From: Methanoculleus formosensis
Lineage (GTDB): Archaea; Halobacteriota; Methanomicrobia; Methanomicrobiales; Methanoculleaceae
Assembly: GCF_025384765.1 (NCBI RefSeq)
Contig: NZ_VHLL01000005.1
Span: forward strand, 1-64,000
DNA: 64,000 nt
Reading direction: 5' to 3'
Below are positions 51,781 to 59,812 of this stretch, piece after piece. Numbering within the stretch: the stretch's first letter is position 1; every line of letters begins with the position of its first letter. The notes beneath the pieces are model-generated. The model was not told the DNA's origin and did no database searches. It was given only the letters and a program-made list of their open reading frames with translations. Both the position numbers and the translations under genes were made by a program.

Positions 51781-51942
51781 TGCGGATGTTCAAAACAGTG
51801 TTCGCAAAACCGCGGAGGCTCACCCTATCCGTGCAAGGCCGGATGAGCCCCCCCACTGCCCGAAGGCGAAAGAGTGGTTCGCATTCTATGCACTTAAGGT
51901 TGTGCCTCTTTTGCCTCCGGGAATGTTACAGGAGGAAAGCAA
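51781..51942 (+). promoter_or_regulatory. Structured leader RNA, copy 2
   Basis: Begins TGCGGATG at the predicted start site, with TTCGCA pairing to it. The main stem is CCCGAAGGCGAAAG (51859) with CTTTTGCCTCCGGG (51908), 13 of 14 positions pairing. It is followed by TTACAGGAGGAAAGC before the ATG. Closely similar to copy 3 and more distantly to copy 1. Confidence 0.65.
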
Positions 51943-53226
51943 ATGAATGGAAACATTGGAATGCGGGCACTCTCCGTGCTCCTGGCAATGCTGCTGGTGA
52001 GCGCGGGTGTTGTGTCAGTGGTGAGTGCAACGAACAACCCTCAGGCAGAACCCCATAATACAACGTTTCGATTGGTTGATAATGTCCAACCTCCCCTCTT
52101 TGACTGGAGCGGTGTCGAGCCAGCGTCGCCAATGACAGGATCCGACCTAACGACGATCATCCTATCCGAAGCATATGTTGCAAAACAGGTAGGACTGCAA
52201 TCCCCCGGAATCGTTGAATTATCTCTTCCCTTCGCCGCATTCGGAGAATCGGATTGTTCTGTAGAAAAATCTCCGGATTACCTAATACAGGTAGGAATTG
52301 CTGAAGATGACCCTGTAGCAGTATTAACAATACCTGATACAATGTTAAGGGCATTGAATGGAGACCCTGGTTGCATCGACCTGAGTTTCCCGCTGGAATA
52401 TTTTTCACATTATACAGATATCAGTACTTACTACCAACAGCACCCGGAGAACACCGCAGACCGCTCTCGATCTAAATTATCCGATAGCGATCTGGAAGCG
52501 ATTAATTCACTTGAAGTTAATATGGAACGTGATGTGCAGCCATACCTCTCCAGAGTACGGTTTATGGCCGATTCAGGAAATGAAGTTACGTATCTTACAG
52601 GGAAAATTAGACCATACTACTATTCAAATTCCGGAGCTAGATACACGATTTTCCAGGAGAGAGAAATAAATTTAAACCGTTTCGATGTATCAGGGGAACC
52701 CCTTGACACAATTGAAATTGTTGTCGAGTACGAAGACGCCCTTCCCGGAGTGGGGAACATCAAGTTATATCCGGTAGTATATGACGACAATTCTAATGCA
52801 ATTTATCCGGGTCCTGACCCGTATATCGACGTATCCAGATCATCCCTCCCTCACGAGTATAATTACTATGTGTCGATCGGTAGTGGTTCTACGTTAGGAA
52901 AATATGAGATCTGGATCCAGGATACGACAACCGAAGAATGGCTGGGATACTATTATTACGATGATGATAGCGATCCGAGTCAATTCATCAAGCGAAGTGT
53001 AGGGTCGTCGGAACTATTCCTTTGGGACGACTCGACCTTTTCCTTTGATGCACGCACATCGCCGATAATGGATGAATGGTGCAGGCAGGGAAGTACCTGG
53101 GACAGACCGGCCGATGTATTCTCATACTACGACCGACAATACGATTCTTATGTGAGCACGTCGTATTCAACCGGGTCGGGTATAATCTATACACATGCCT
53201 ACTGTAGTGGAAGTGGTTCATCTTAG
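51943..53226 (+). CDS. Large secreted protein, unknown family
   Basis: A signal peptide with MRALSVLLAMLLVSAGVV (cleavage after VSA near residue 29) is followed by about 395 residues of beta-rich, Tyr/Asp-rich sequence. One region, SKLSDSDLEAINSLEVNMER, looks helical; the tail holds two cysteines (MDEWCRQG and THAYCSG) and ends serine/glycine-rich. The composition suggests a cell-surface or released protein. AGGAGG lies nine bases before the ATG. I recognise no domain. Confidence 0.75.
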   Translation: MNGNIGMRALSVLLAMLLVSAGVVSVVSATNNPQAEPHNTTFRLVDNVQPPLFDWSGVEPASPMTGSDLTTIILSEAYVAKQVGLQSPGIVELSLPFAAFGESDCSVEKSPDYLIQVGIAEDDPVAVLTIPDTMLRALNGDPGCIDLSFPLEYFSHYTDISTYYQQHPENTADRSRSKLSDSDLEAINSLEVNMERDVQPYLSRVRFMADSGNEVTYLTGKIRPYYYSNSGARYTIFQEREINLNRFDVSGEPLDTIEIVVEYEDALPGVGNIKLYPVVYDDNSNAIYPGPDPYIDVSRSSLPHEYNYYVSIGSGSTLGKYEIWIQDTTTEEWLGYYYYDDDSDPSQFIKRSVGSSELFLWDDSTFSFDARTSPIMDEWCRQGSTWDRPADVFSYYDRQYDSYVSTSYSTGSGIIYTHAYCSGSGSS

Positions 53227-53265
53227 ATTATATCTATTTTTTAAATTTATGGAGGGAAAAGTCAC

Positions 53266-53847
53266 GTGAAGCCTCACTATATCATGGTAATACTCTCGTT
53301 TATTCTCCTCACCGCGGGGTGCACCGAGCCCGCGGCCACCGATCCCGCAGAGGTTACGCCGTCGCCCATAACCGAACTTCCCCCCGACAATGCACCGTCA
53401 CTCCGGGATTCAGCCTTCATCAGGATCGAGGAATGGGAGGACCCCGCCGAATACACGAGTTTCTCCCCGCCGTCATACATCCCCGGGGAGTATACTCTTT
53501 ACGGCCTCCTGATAGCCACTGTCTGGAACGAGACCTGCGGCCACTACACAACGATCGGCGAGACCCTGCGCTACGCACGCAACGACACAATACAGAACGC
53601 ATCGTGGACTACCGATATGACGCTGCTTGACGTCACCTGGAGCAAGTACGGGTGTAACCCCCATGCAAAAGATCAGATTGTTCGCAATGAGCCGGAAGCC
53701 GTTGATATAAGGGGATACCCGGGACGGATTTACAAGACCGAATCGGAACGGCTGATCGCCTGGACGGCGGCCGGGAACGCTACGTATTATGTGCGTGGGT
53801 CGCTTGACCGCGAAGAATTGATCCGGGTAGCGCAGTCTATTCCCTAA
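53266..53847 (+). CDS. Lipoprotein, possibly with a DUF4367-like domain
   Basis: A GTG start gives MKPHYIMVILSFILLTAGC, a lipoprotein signal with lipobox LTAGC. A proline/threonine linker follows, and then a 130-residue domain with YIPGEYTLYGLLIATVWNET and a C-terminal GYPGRIYKTESERLIAWTAA, VRGSLDREELIRVAQSI. The end resembles the DUF4367/MucB-like pattern, which is only suggestive. It begins 39 bp after the secreted-protein gene, so the two may be one operon. Confidence 0.75.
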   Translation: MKPHYIMVILSFILLTAGCTEPAATDPAEVTPSPITELPPDNAPSLRDSAFIRIEEWEDPAEYTSFSPPSYIPGEYTLYGLLIATVWNETCGHYTTIGETLRYARNDTIQNASWTTDMTLLDVTWSKYGCNPHAKDQIVRNEPEAVDIRGYPGRIYKTESERLIAWTAAGNATYYVRGSLDREELIRVAQSIP

Positions 53848-53917
53848 AAAACACTACCGGCTCCTTTTACGGGGAGAGGAGCCGGACGAAAACTCCTTAT
53901 TGCCGTATACCACAAGT

Positions 53918-53991
53918 CTGATCACCGGCGGCAAGAAAACAGCGTTCGGAGCCGGGATCGAACTCGGCGCCCTCTCCCACCGGCTCGTCAG
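53918..53991 (+). pseudogene. 5' fragment of an mptD-like gene
   Basis: Reads LITGGKKTAFGAGIELGALS followed by HRLVS, matching the first 25 codons of mptD (MITDRERAAFEAGIKLGALY) in frame and for much of the DNA sequence. The start codon is CTG and the frame diverges after this point, so it is a broken copy. It abuts the shared upstream element. Confidence 0.75.
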
Positions 53992-53994
53992 CCG

Positions 53995-54115
53995 ACCTCG
54001 CCGATGGAACAGCCCTTCTTCTCTGCTCCGTCCCCCGGGGGTGGGATGGGATCAATCGCGTCACTTCTGCAAACAGCTGACGTACGTGTAAAGAAATAGG
54101 ACAGAAAACATAAAT
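53995..54115 (+). promoter_or_regulatory. Shared upstream element and promoter before the 263-aa secreted protein
   Basis: CCTCGCCGATGGAACAGCCC, GTCACTTCTGCAAACAGC, ACGTGTAAAGAAAT, GGACAGAA and TATA box ACATAAAT match the other elements. It starts a few bases after the mptD fragment. Confidence 0.7.
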
Positions 54116-54130
54116 GGCTTGATGCCTATG

Positions 54131-54299
54131 TCCTTGTGCGGGTGCCCGAAACGCGTTCGCAGAATGGCGGAGGCACACCCAGCCGATTCGCCAAACGTCG
54201 GGTGAACCCCCACTGCCCGAAGGCGAAAGAATGGTTCGCATTCCACGTACGTAGGGTTGTGCCTCTTTTGCCTCCGGGAATGTTACAGGAGGAAAGCAA
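54131..54299 (+). promoter_or_regulatory. Structured leader RNA, copy 3
   Basis: TGCGGG near the predicted start pairs with TTCGCA. CCCGAAGGCGAAAG (54216) pairs with CTTTTGCCTCCGGG (54265), and GAGGCACA pairs alternatively with TGTGCCTC just before it. The last 40 bases up to ATGAATG are the same as in copy 2, including ACAGGAGGAAAGCAA. Confidence 0.65.
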
Positions 54300-55091
54300 A
54301 TGAATGAAAAAACGAGAACAAGAAATACACAGCAAACACTCAGGATTCTAATAGCATTGTGCATATGTGGCGCGATGTTTGTTCCTATTGCAAGCGCATA
54401 TGATCGTAATGGATATGCTGAGTTAGATGCTTCAAATTTACCTAAGGAAGGTTATTCTGAGAAATTAATCGCCAGTCTTATTGGGAAGGATATCACTTAC
54501 GCAGAATTTTATGAAGCAATTTATCCTGGTGAGATGGAGAAACTTCCAGAAAACCTTCAGGAACTATACAGGTCCAGTAAAATCCAATGGACTGCTTCCG
54601 AAGAGCAAACTCCAGAACCTCTCACAGAAGAGGAGATGAGCGAGATCAAGTCGAGGACATATACTTCGACAGTCAGTCTCATCAAAGTTCCGTCTGCTGA
54701 AGAAGGTGTTACAGTTCTCCGAAGTCTAGTGAACAATAATGCCGCATCGGACCCCATCCATGTGAGCATTACTGGAAAATCGTGGGCTTATCATGGAAAT
54801 AGGATTGTTGAGTATTATTCTTCAACTCATTCAAGTCCTGAAATAAGAATGCCCTATATGTCAGTGAAAACACGATTATTCATGTTCGTCGAACCGGCGT
54901 GGGTGGAAATCGCATACAAGGAAAAAACTGCGGTTTTACCGTTATCCCTGACAGTAATGGGGGAAAAATCTGTAGATGGGGGTTATTTTTACCAAGTGCT
55001 TGGTGACCACTATGAGATCCCACCTCCGGATTACGTTATTATTGGGTCTAACCCGGCATACAGCACGAGCCAGGTGTTTTATGTTAGTTGA
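54300..55091 (+). CDS. Secreted protein, unknown family
   Basis: A 33-residue signal peptide (LRILIALCICGAMFVPIASA) differs from the shared MRALS type although the leader DNA before it is shared. The mature part has a charged helical N-terminal third (SEKLIASLIGKDITYAEFYE), an acidic linker rich in glutamate, and a beta-rich C-terminal half with YMSVKTRLFMFVEPAWVEIA. Codons are AT-richer than in the housekeeping genes. No family recognised. Confidence 0.72.
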   Translation: MNEKTRTRNTQQTLRILIALCICGAMFVPIASAYDRNGYAELDASNLPKEGYSEKLIASLIGKDITYAEFYEAIYPGEMEKLPENLQELYRSSKIQWTASEEQTPEPLTEEEMSEIKSRTYTSTVSLIKVPSAEEGVTVLRSLVNNNAASDPIHVSITGKSWAYHGNRIVEYYSSTHSSPEIRMPYMSVKTRLFMFVEPAWVEIAYKEKTAVLPLSLTVMGEKSVDGGYFYQVLGDHYEIPPPDYVIIGSNPAYSTSQVFYVS

Positions 55092-55484
55092 TTCTAAACT
55101 GGCTGAACAGAAAAACGACTTCTTTTTTGAACAAATCTTTCTCAGGTCAGTGGGTGCATTCGAGAACATATAGTTAGCAAACTTGGATAAAACTACAATT
55201 TATGCTCTTGACGCTACCCCTTTGGACTTTGAGGACCCTCAGCAGTCATGATCGGGCGTGAACAGATCGCGATTATGAAGCACGTTTCCAACTCTGTCTT
55301 GAATAAATGGATCAAGCACTACAAAGGGCCGTTTGAAGTGATGCCGCATCCTCTGTTCATCCATCGTGTGTATCGTCAAAAGCAGCAGATGCTGTCGGAA
55401 GGTTTTCTCAACCTTCAAGGTTCCAAAGAGTAGCGCCAAGAAAACTATATGTCAGGAAGTTTAAGATAGTGAGAGTGTATACAG
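55092..55484. other. Intergenic region with no supported gene
   Basis: AT-rich sequence containing short overlapping frames on both strands around 55240-55440. The plus-strand frame (VSNSVLNKWIKHYKGPFEV) is faintly like transposase remnants, but nothing firm supports it. A promoter for the lipoprotein gene is expected near its 3' end. Confidence 0.3.
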
Positions 55485-55862
55485 ATGGTACGTAGGATAT
55501 TGCCCCACCTTTCAGTTATATCAGTTACATTCATCCTTGTTTTAACTTTGTTCTCAAGCGGTTGTACTGATACAGGAAAAACCAATGAAGAAACCGTTAT
55601 TGGAACGATCGTATACGTCGAAAGCGATAACGGGACATATATCATGCAGGCGGCAAACGGAACACGCTACGCTCCTGTTAATCTGGACGAAGACTATCAA
55701 GTCAATGGCATGGTAGTAGGCTTTAGAGGGATCATTCTAGAGAATGTAGAGAGTGATAGCGTGCCAGAATCACCAAGTATTCCTATCGAAATTCGCTATA
55801 TTGGTACATATGTTCCGCCTGGAGCAAACGCCACACTCACACTTGAGAAACAGTTGCCGTGA
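55485..55862 (+). CDS. Small lipoprotein, unknown family
   Basis: The signal sequence HLSVISVTFILVLTLFSSGC ends in lipobox FSSGC. The mature 95 residues are beta-rich: ETVIGTIVYVESDNGTYIMQ, NGTRYAPVNLDEDYQVNGM and a proline-rich tail. The pattern resembles small OB-like lipoproteins but no family is assigned. It has its own promoter region and follows the secreted-protein gene by 393 bp. Confidence 0.7.
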   Translation: MVRRILPHLSVISVTFILVLTLFSSGCTDTGKTNEETVIGTIVYVESDNGTYIMQAANGTRYAPVNLDEDYQVNGMVVGFRGIILENVESDSVPESPSIPIEIRYIGTYVPPGANATLTLEKQLP

Positions 55863-56134
55863 GACAATCTCGTGTCGTACTGCAGAGCTCAACTGACTGC
55901 CTGAAGGAACCACAGGAATGGGTGTATCCCTTTCCCTAACAAACAAACCTGCATCGGATTCAATCGTGAGTGAAATTCTGTATACAACCCTGAAACGCCT
56001 CTTCGAGGGCCAAAACTGCCTATTCTGCGGAGATCTGGATGCGAGTTTGGCAAGCAGGCACGATGCATGAAGGTCGAATTTTCGGCTTTGCCGAACCTAC
56101 CAGTTTGTTCCAGATGGCCACAATTAGGGGGCAC

Positions 56135-56290
56135 TCAGGGCACGGCTTTTCACCAGGTATCGCCATGACTGCCCCGCCCTTAGGGCGGGGAACAACTGCC
56201 GGGAGCGTAGCGAACGGCAGGAGTTTGAGCACCGGAGGTGCAGAGGAGGAGGTCGGGTGGGGTCGATGTGACATGCGGATTTTTGCGAGT
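56135..56290 (+). repeat. GC-rich inverted-end repeat, copy C
   Basis: GGGCACGGCTTTTCACC, GGTATCGCCATGACTGCC and a CCCCGCCC-TTA-GGGCGGGG hairpin match the left part of the other copies. The right part differs and carries its own hairpin (CTGCCG around a GAGCGTAGCGAA loop with CGGCAG). Flanks 55863-56134 and 56291-56521 show no gene. Confidence 0.6.
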
Positions 56291-56521
56291 TAGAGACTGA
56301 GGAATGGAACACCTCCATCAGCCCACCCACAGTCGTGATATCCAAGGGAGATCTGTTGATGTGGAGAAGTGGCACTCGTCAGTATCAATATCCAAAGAAA
56401 GACCTAGAACTGAACATATAACATACGAGGGGTTTCGAGGCACACTGGGCAAAAGGCAAGGGAACGAAACCCTTTGAATGTGAACCTCCACAACTCGCTT
56501 TGGGTCCGCCTCAAAAAAAGG

Positions 56522-57868
56522 TTACTCTCCTTTCAGCATCGCGTCGATCGCCGCCGCCGCGCGCTTTGCCGAGCCCATCGCCTCGATCACCGTCGCCGCA
56601 CCGGTGGCGATGTCCCCGCCGGCATAGACGCGGGGGATGGACGTCCGGCCGTTCTCGTCGACGACGACGTTGCCTCTCCGGCCGCGCTCAAGCCCCGGGA
56701 TCAGGGAGACGAGGAGCGGGTTCGGGCTCGTGCCGATCGCCTGGATGACCATGTCCACGTCGAGGGTGAACTCGCTCCCCTCGATCGGTTCAGGCGACCG
56801 GCGGCCGCTCGCGTCGAGGCCGCAGAGGGACATCTTCACGCACTCGATAGCGGTGACACAGCACTGCTCGCCGAGGATCCGGGTCGGGTTCGTGCAGGTG
56901 AGGAACTCGATCCCTTCCTCCTTCGCGTGCTCGACCTCGGCCCTCCGTGCCGGCATCTCCTCCTCGCCCCGCCGGTAGATCAGCGTGACCTTCGCCCCCA
57001 GGCGGCGGGCCACCCGGGCCGAATCCATTGCGACGTTGCCGCCGCCGATCACCGCGACGCGGCCGGCATGGAGAACCGGGGTATCGACCTCGGGGAACGC
57101 CTCGGCGTGCATCAGGTTCACCCTCGTCAGGAACTCGTTTGCCGAGTAGACGCCGTTTAAGTTCTCCCCGGGGATGCACATGAACGCAGGAAGCCCCGCC
57201 CCGGTCCCGAGGAAGACCGCGTCGTAGCCGAGGAGTTCGTCGACGCTGACGCTCCGGCCTACGAGGTGGTTCTTCTTCAACCGGACGCCGAGGGCGAGCA
57301 CCTGGTCTATCTCGGCATTGACGACGTCTTTCGGGAGACGGAACGCGGGGATGCCGTAGGTCAGGACACCGCCGGCCTCGTGGAGCGACTCATAGATCGT
57401 GACGGCGTGGCCGGTGCGGGCGAGTTCGGCCGCGGCCGTCAGCCCGGCGGGGCCGGAGCCCACGACCGCCACGCGCTTCCCGGTCGCCTTTGCCACATCG
57501 GGGAGTTCGGCGCCGCTCTCCCGCTCCCGGTCGGCCACGAACCGCTCGAGCGCGCCGATCCGGATCGCCGTCTCCCTGTTCCCGAGGATGCAGACGCCCT
57601 CGCACTGGGTTTCCTGCGGGCAGACCCGGCCGCAGATGGCGGGGAGCATATTCTGCTCCTTGAGCGCCCGTGCGGCGGCGGGGAAGTCCCCTTCCGCGAC
57701 GTGCCCGATGAACGCGGGGATGTCGATGCAGACGGGGCAGCCCTTCACGCAGAGCGGCTTCTTGCACTGGAGGCAACGCTCCGCTTCGGCTATCGCCTCG
57801 TCGGCGGAGAGGCCGCCATCGACCTCCTTGAAATCCTTGACCCGGACGTCGGCAGGCCGGTCACTCAT
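56522..57868 (-). CDS. gltA: NADPH-dependent glutamate synthase/ NfnB-like flavoprotein
   Basis: I start at MSDRPADVRVKDF, which overlaps the partner's stop as ATGAGTGA. The N-terminal Fe-S domain has cysteines in CLQCKKPLCVKGCPVC and CGRVCPQETQCEGVC. Two dinucleotide folds follow: VVGSGPAGLTAAAELA for FAD and VIGGGNVAMDSARVARR for NADPH, then GDIATGAATVIEAMGSAKRA. The family includes the homotetrameric glutamate synthase GltA and the large subunit of NADH-dependent ferredoxin:NADP reductase. With the next gene upstream, the second reading is well supported. Confidence 0.9.
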   Translation of the reverse strand: MSDRPADVRVKDFKEVDGGLSADEAIAEAERCLQCKKPLCVKGCPVCIDIPAFIGHVAEGDFPAAARALKEQNMLPAICGRVCPQETQCEGVCILGNRETAIRIGALERFVADRERESGAELPDVAKATGKRVAVVGSGPAGLTAAAELARTGHAVTIYESLHEAGGVLTYGIPAFRLPKDVVNAEIDQVLALGVRLKKNHLVGRSVSVDELLGYDAVFLGTGAGLPAFMCIPGENLNGVYSANEFLTRVNLMHAEAFPEVDTPVLHAGRVAVIGGGNVAMDSARVARRLGAKVTLIYRRGEEEMPARRAEVEHAKEEGIEFLTCTNPTRILGEQCCVTAIECVKMSLCGLDASGRRSPEPIEGSEFTLDVDMVIQAIGTSPNPLLVSLIPGLERGRRGNVVVDENGRTSIPRVYAGGDIATGAATVIEAMGSAKRAAAAIDAMLKGE

Positions 57869-58712
57869 GGTGGTGGCCTCCTTCGCCGCACCGGCACCGG
57901 TGCTCCGCAAACCGCTCGAGCGAGGCCTTCTCCTGCCCGGTGTAGATCCGCTGCCGCTGCATCAGTTCGGCAAAATCGACCTGGTGCGCGTCGAACTCGG
58001 GGCCGTCGACGCAGGCAAACTTCGTCTCTCCCCCGACGGTCACCCGACAGGAGCCGCACATCCCTGTCCCGTCGACCATGATCGGGTTGAGGCTCACGTA
58101 AGTCTTCACGCCGTAGGGAACCGTCGCACCGGCGGTGACCTTCATCATGATGGCGGGGCCGATGATCCAGACCCGGTCGATCTTCCTCTCCGCGAGCAGT
58201 TTCTTCAGGACGTCGGCCGCAAACCCGTGGACGCCCTTGCTCCCGTCGTCGGTCGTGATATGGAGTTCGTCGCAGATCTCGCGCATCTCGTCCTCGAGGA
58301 TGAGGAGATCGGCGCTCCTCGCCCCGATGATCCCGATGACATGGTTGCCGGCACTTTTCAGTTCCTTCGCGATGAGAGGGGTGCTCGCGATCCCCACGCC
58401 CCCGCCGATGATACAGCAGGTGCCGTAGTTGTCGATCTCGCTCGGCTTTCCGAGCGGTCCGACGACGTCGCTGATGCTGTCGCCCGCGCGAAGGGTCGCA
58501 AGTTCCTCGGTCGTCTTACCGACGGTCATGAAGATCACCCGTACGGCGTCCCCTCTGACCGCGGAGATGGTGAGCGGTATCCGCTCGCCCTCCTCGTGCA
58601 GGCGCAGAATGACAAACTGGCCCGCCCGTGCGTGCTCGGCCACCTGCGGCGCACGTATCCAGTATTCGTAAACCCGGTCGGCGAGTCGGGTCGCCGCTTC
58701 TATCTTATACAA
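57861..58712 (-). CDS. Ferredoxin-NADP reductase-like FAD/NAD subunit (NfnA/SudB type)
   Basis: FAD binding is indicated by GQFVILRLHEEGERIPLTIS, NAD binding by CIIGGGVGIASTPLIAKEL, and a 2Fe-2S site by GTGMCGSCRV with a later FACVDGPEFDAHQVDF. The C-terminus is histidine-rich. I prefer the TTG start (LYKIEAATRL) because AGGAG lies eight bases before it and directly against the alternative GTG at 58721. Together with gltA it forms an electron-transfer pair linking NAD(P)H and ferredoxin. Confidence 0.88.
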   Translation of the reverse strand: MYKIEAATRLADRVYEYWIRAPQVAEHARAGQFVILRLHEEGERIPLTISAVRGDAVRVIFMTVGKTTEELATLRAGDSISDVVGPLGKPSEIDNYGTCCIIGGGVGIASTPLIAKELKSAGNHVIGIIGARSADLLILEDEMREICDELHITTDDGSKGVHGFAADVLKKLLAERKIDRVWIIGPAIMMKVTAGATVPYGVKTYVSLNPIMVDGTGMCGSCRVTVGGETKFACVDGPEFDAHQVDFAELMQRQRIYTGQEKASLERFAEHRCRCGEGGHHHE

Positions 58713-58902
58713 CTGATTCACTCCTGATTACCCCGGTCGATCTCAACGTCGAATTGGATCTAACGCTTCGTACATATTGTGACTCCAGCCTCTTTACTGC
58801 AGCTGCTCAAGTCCAGAGGGTGGCGCCGGGTTCTGCCGTGATGGGCATGGTCGCCGGGTAAAACGCGAACTGTTATCCACTTTTCCGTCACAGAAAATAA
58901 GT

Positions 58903-59079
58903 ATGCGAAACCAGATGATCTGGGGGATTGCCCTGACCGCCATCGGCGCAGCGATCGCGATCGTCGCGATCCTGGGGATCCCGTTCCTCCTCATCTATGC
59001 CGTCCCGTTCATCGTGATCGGCCTCGCGCTGATCGTGTGGCGGGGGCGCGAGGAGAAGATCGAAGCAATCAGAGAGTGA
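58903..59079 (+). CDS. Small two-helix membrane protein
   Basis: A 58-residue protein: MRNQMIWGIALTAIGAAIA, a first hydrophobic helix running to LGIPFLLIYAVPFIVIGLAL, and a charged tail RGREEKIEAIRE. It ends 7 bp before the YbjQ gene, so the two may be cotranscribed. Small membrane proteins of this type often precede YbjQ-like genes, but no function is assigned. Confidence 0.65.
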   Translation: MRNQMIWGIALTAIGAAIAIVAILGIPFLLIYAVPFIVIGLALIVWRGREEKIEAIRE

Positions 59080-59086
59080 GCAGACT

Positions 59087-59410
59087 ATGATACTGACGAC
59101 GACTGCAGAGGTGCCGGGCTACGCCGTGGGAGAGATCCTGGGCGTGGTCTTCGGCAACACCGTACGGACGAAGAATATCGGGAAGGATATCACAGCGGGT
59201 TTGAAAAGCCTCCTCGGCGGGGAACTCCAGGAGTACACCGATATGCTCGCCGACGCCCGGACCGAGGCCTACAACCGGATGGTCAACGCCGCGCGCGATC
59301 TCGGGGCCGACGCCGTGGTGAACATACGCTTCACGACGTCCCAGACGATGGCGACCGCAGCGGAACTCCTCGCCTACGGGACGGCGGTGAAGCTCGTTCC
59401 GGGGAAGTAA
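59087..59410 (+). CDS. YbjQ (UPF0145) family protein
   Basis: The 107-residue sequence has the family's opening ILTTTAEVPGYAVGEILGVV, FGNTVRTKNIGKDI, the helix EYTDMLADARTEAYNRM and GADAVVNIRFTTSQ. YbjQ proteins assemble as pentamers; their function is poorly defined. It follows the small membrane-protein gene by 7 bp. Confidence 0.9.
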   Translation: MILTTTAEVPGYAVGEILGVVFGNTVRTKNIGKDITAGLKSLLGGELQEYTDMLADARTEAYNRMVNAARDLGADAVVNIRFTTSQTMATAAELLAYGTAVKLVPGK

Positions 59411-59519
59411 GGGTTTTCAGGGCAGGGGATCCTGCTTTTCTTTTTTAATCGGGATTAACAGTACGTGTTTGACCTCTTGCCGGGGCTAAAGTTCTTGCTA
59501 CTCACGTGTCTATAACACG

Positions 59520-59700
59520 GATTTCCATCGGCTATCGCCATGACTGCCCCCGCCCCCGGGGGCGGGGGAGGAGGCCGGAGGGCGGGCGGGGTGGGGGCAC
59601 AGGTATAGCCTTCTGGGGTAGAGACAGGGGAGGGGGGAGAACCCCCTCCCCGTCGGCCCCACCCCCAGTGGCGATACCCCCACGGTCCACTGTACCGGGC
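59520..59700 (+). repeat. GC-rich inverted-end repeat, copy D
   Basis: TATCGCCA at 59533 and TGGCGATA at 59669 bound a GC-rich body with two strong hairpins (GCCCCCGCCCCC with GGGGGCGGGGG, and GGGGAGGGGGG with CCCCCTCCCC) and the block ATAGCCTT then GGGTAGAGACAG shared with copies A and B. It lies in the 59411-59812 gap, which has no gene. Confidence 0.7.
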
Positions 59701-59812
59701 TCTATACTCGCCAGGCTGTGTTCCCTGATGCCTCAGGTACAAAAAACGACGCCCTGCAGCGATTTCAGGGCCAACCGCCACAAAAAATGACCCCAGGGGG
59801 AAGTGAAGCCCC

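Noticed and set aside
55239-55439. Overlapping short frames suggestive of a transposase remnant
   Set aside because: Neither frame has a recognisable catalytic motif, inverted ends or target duplication, and both strands give similarly plausible peptides.
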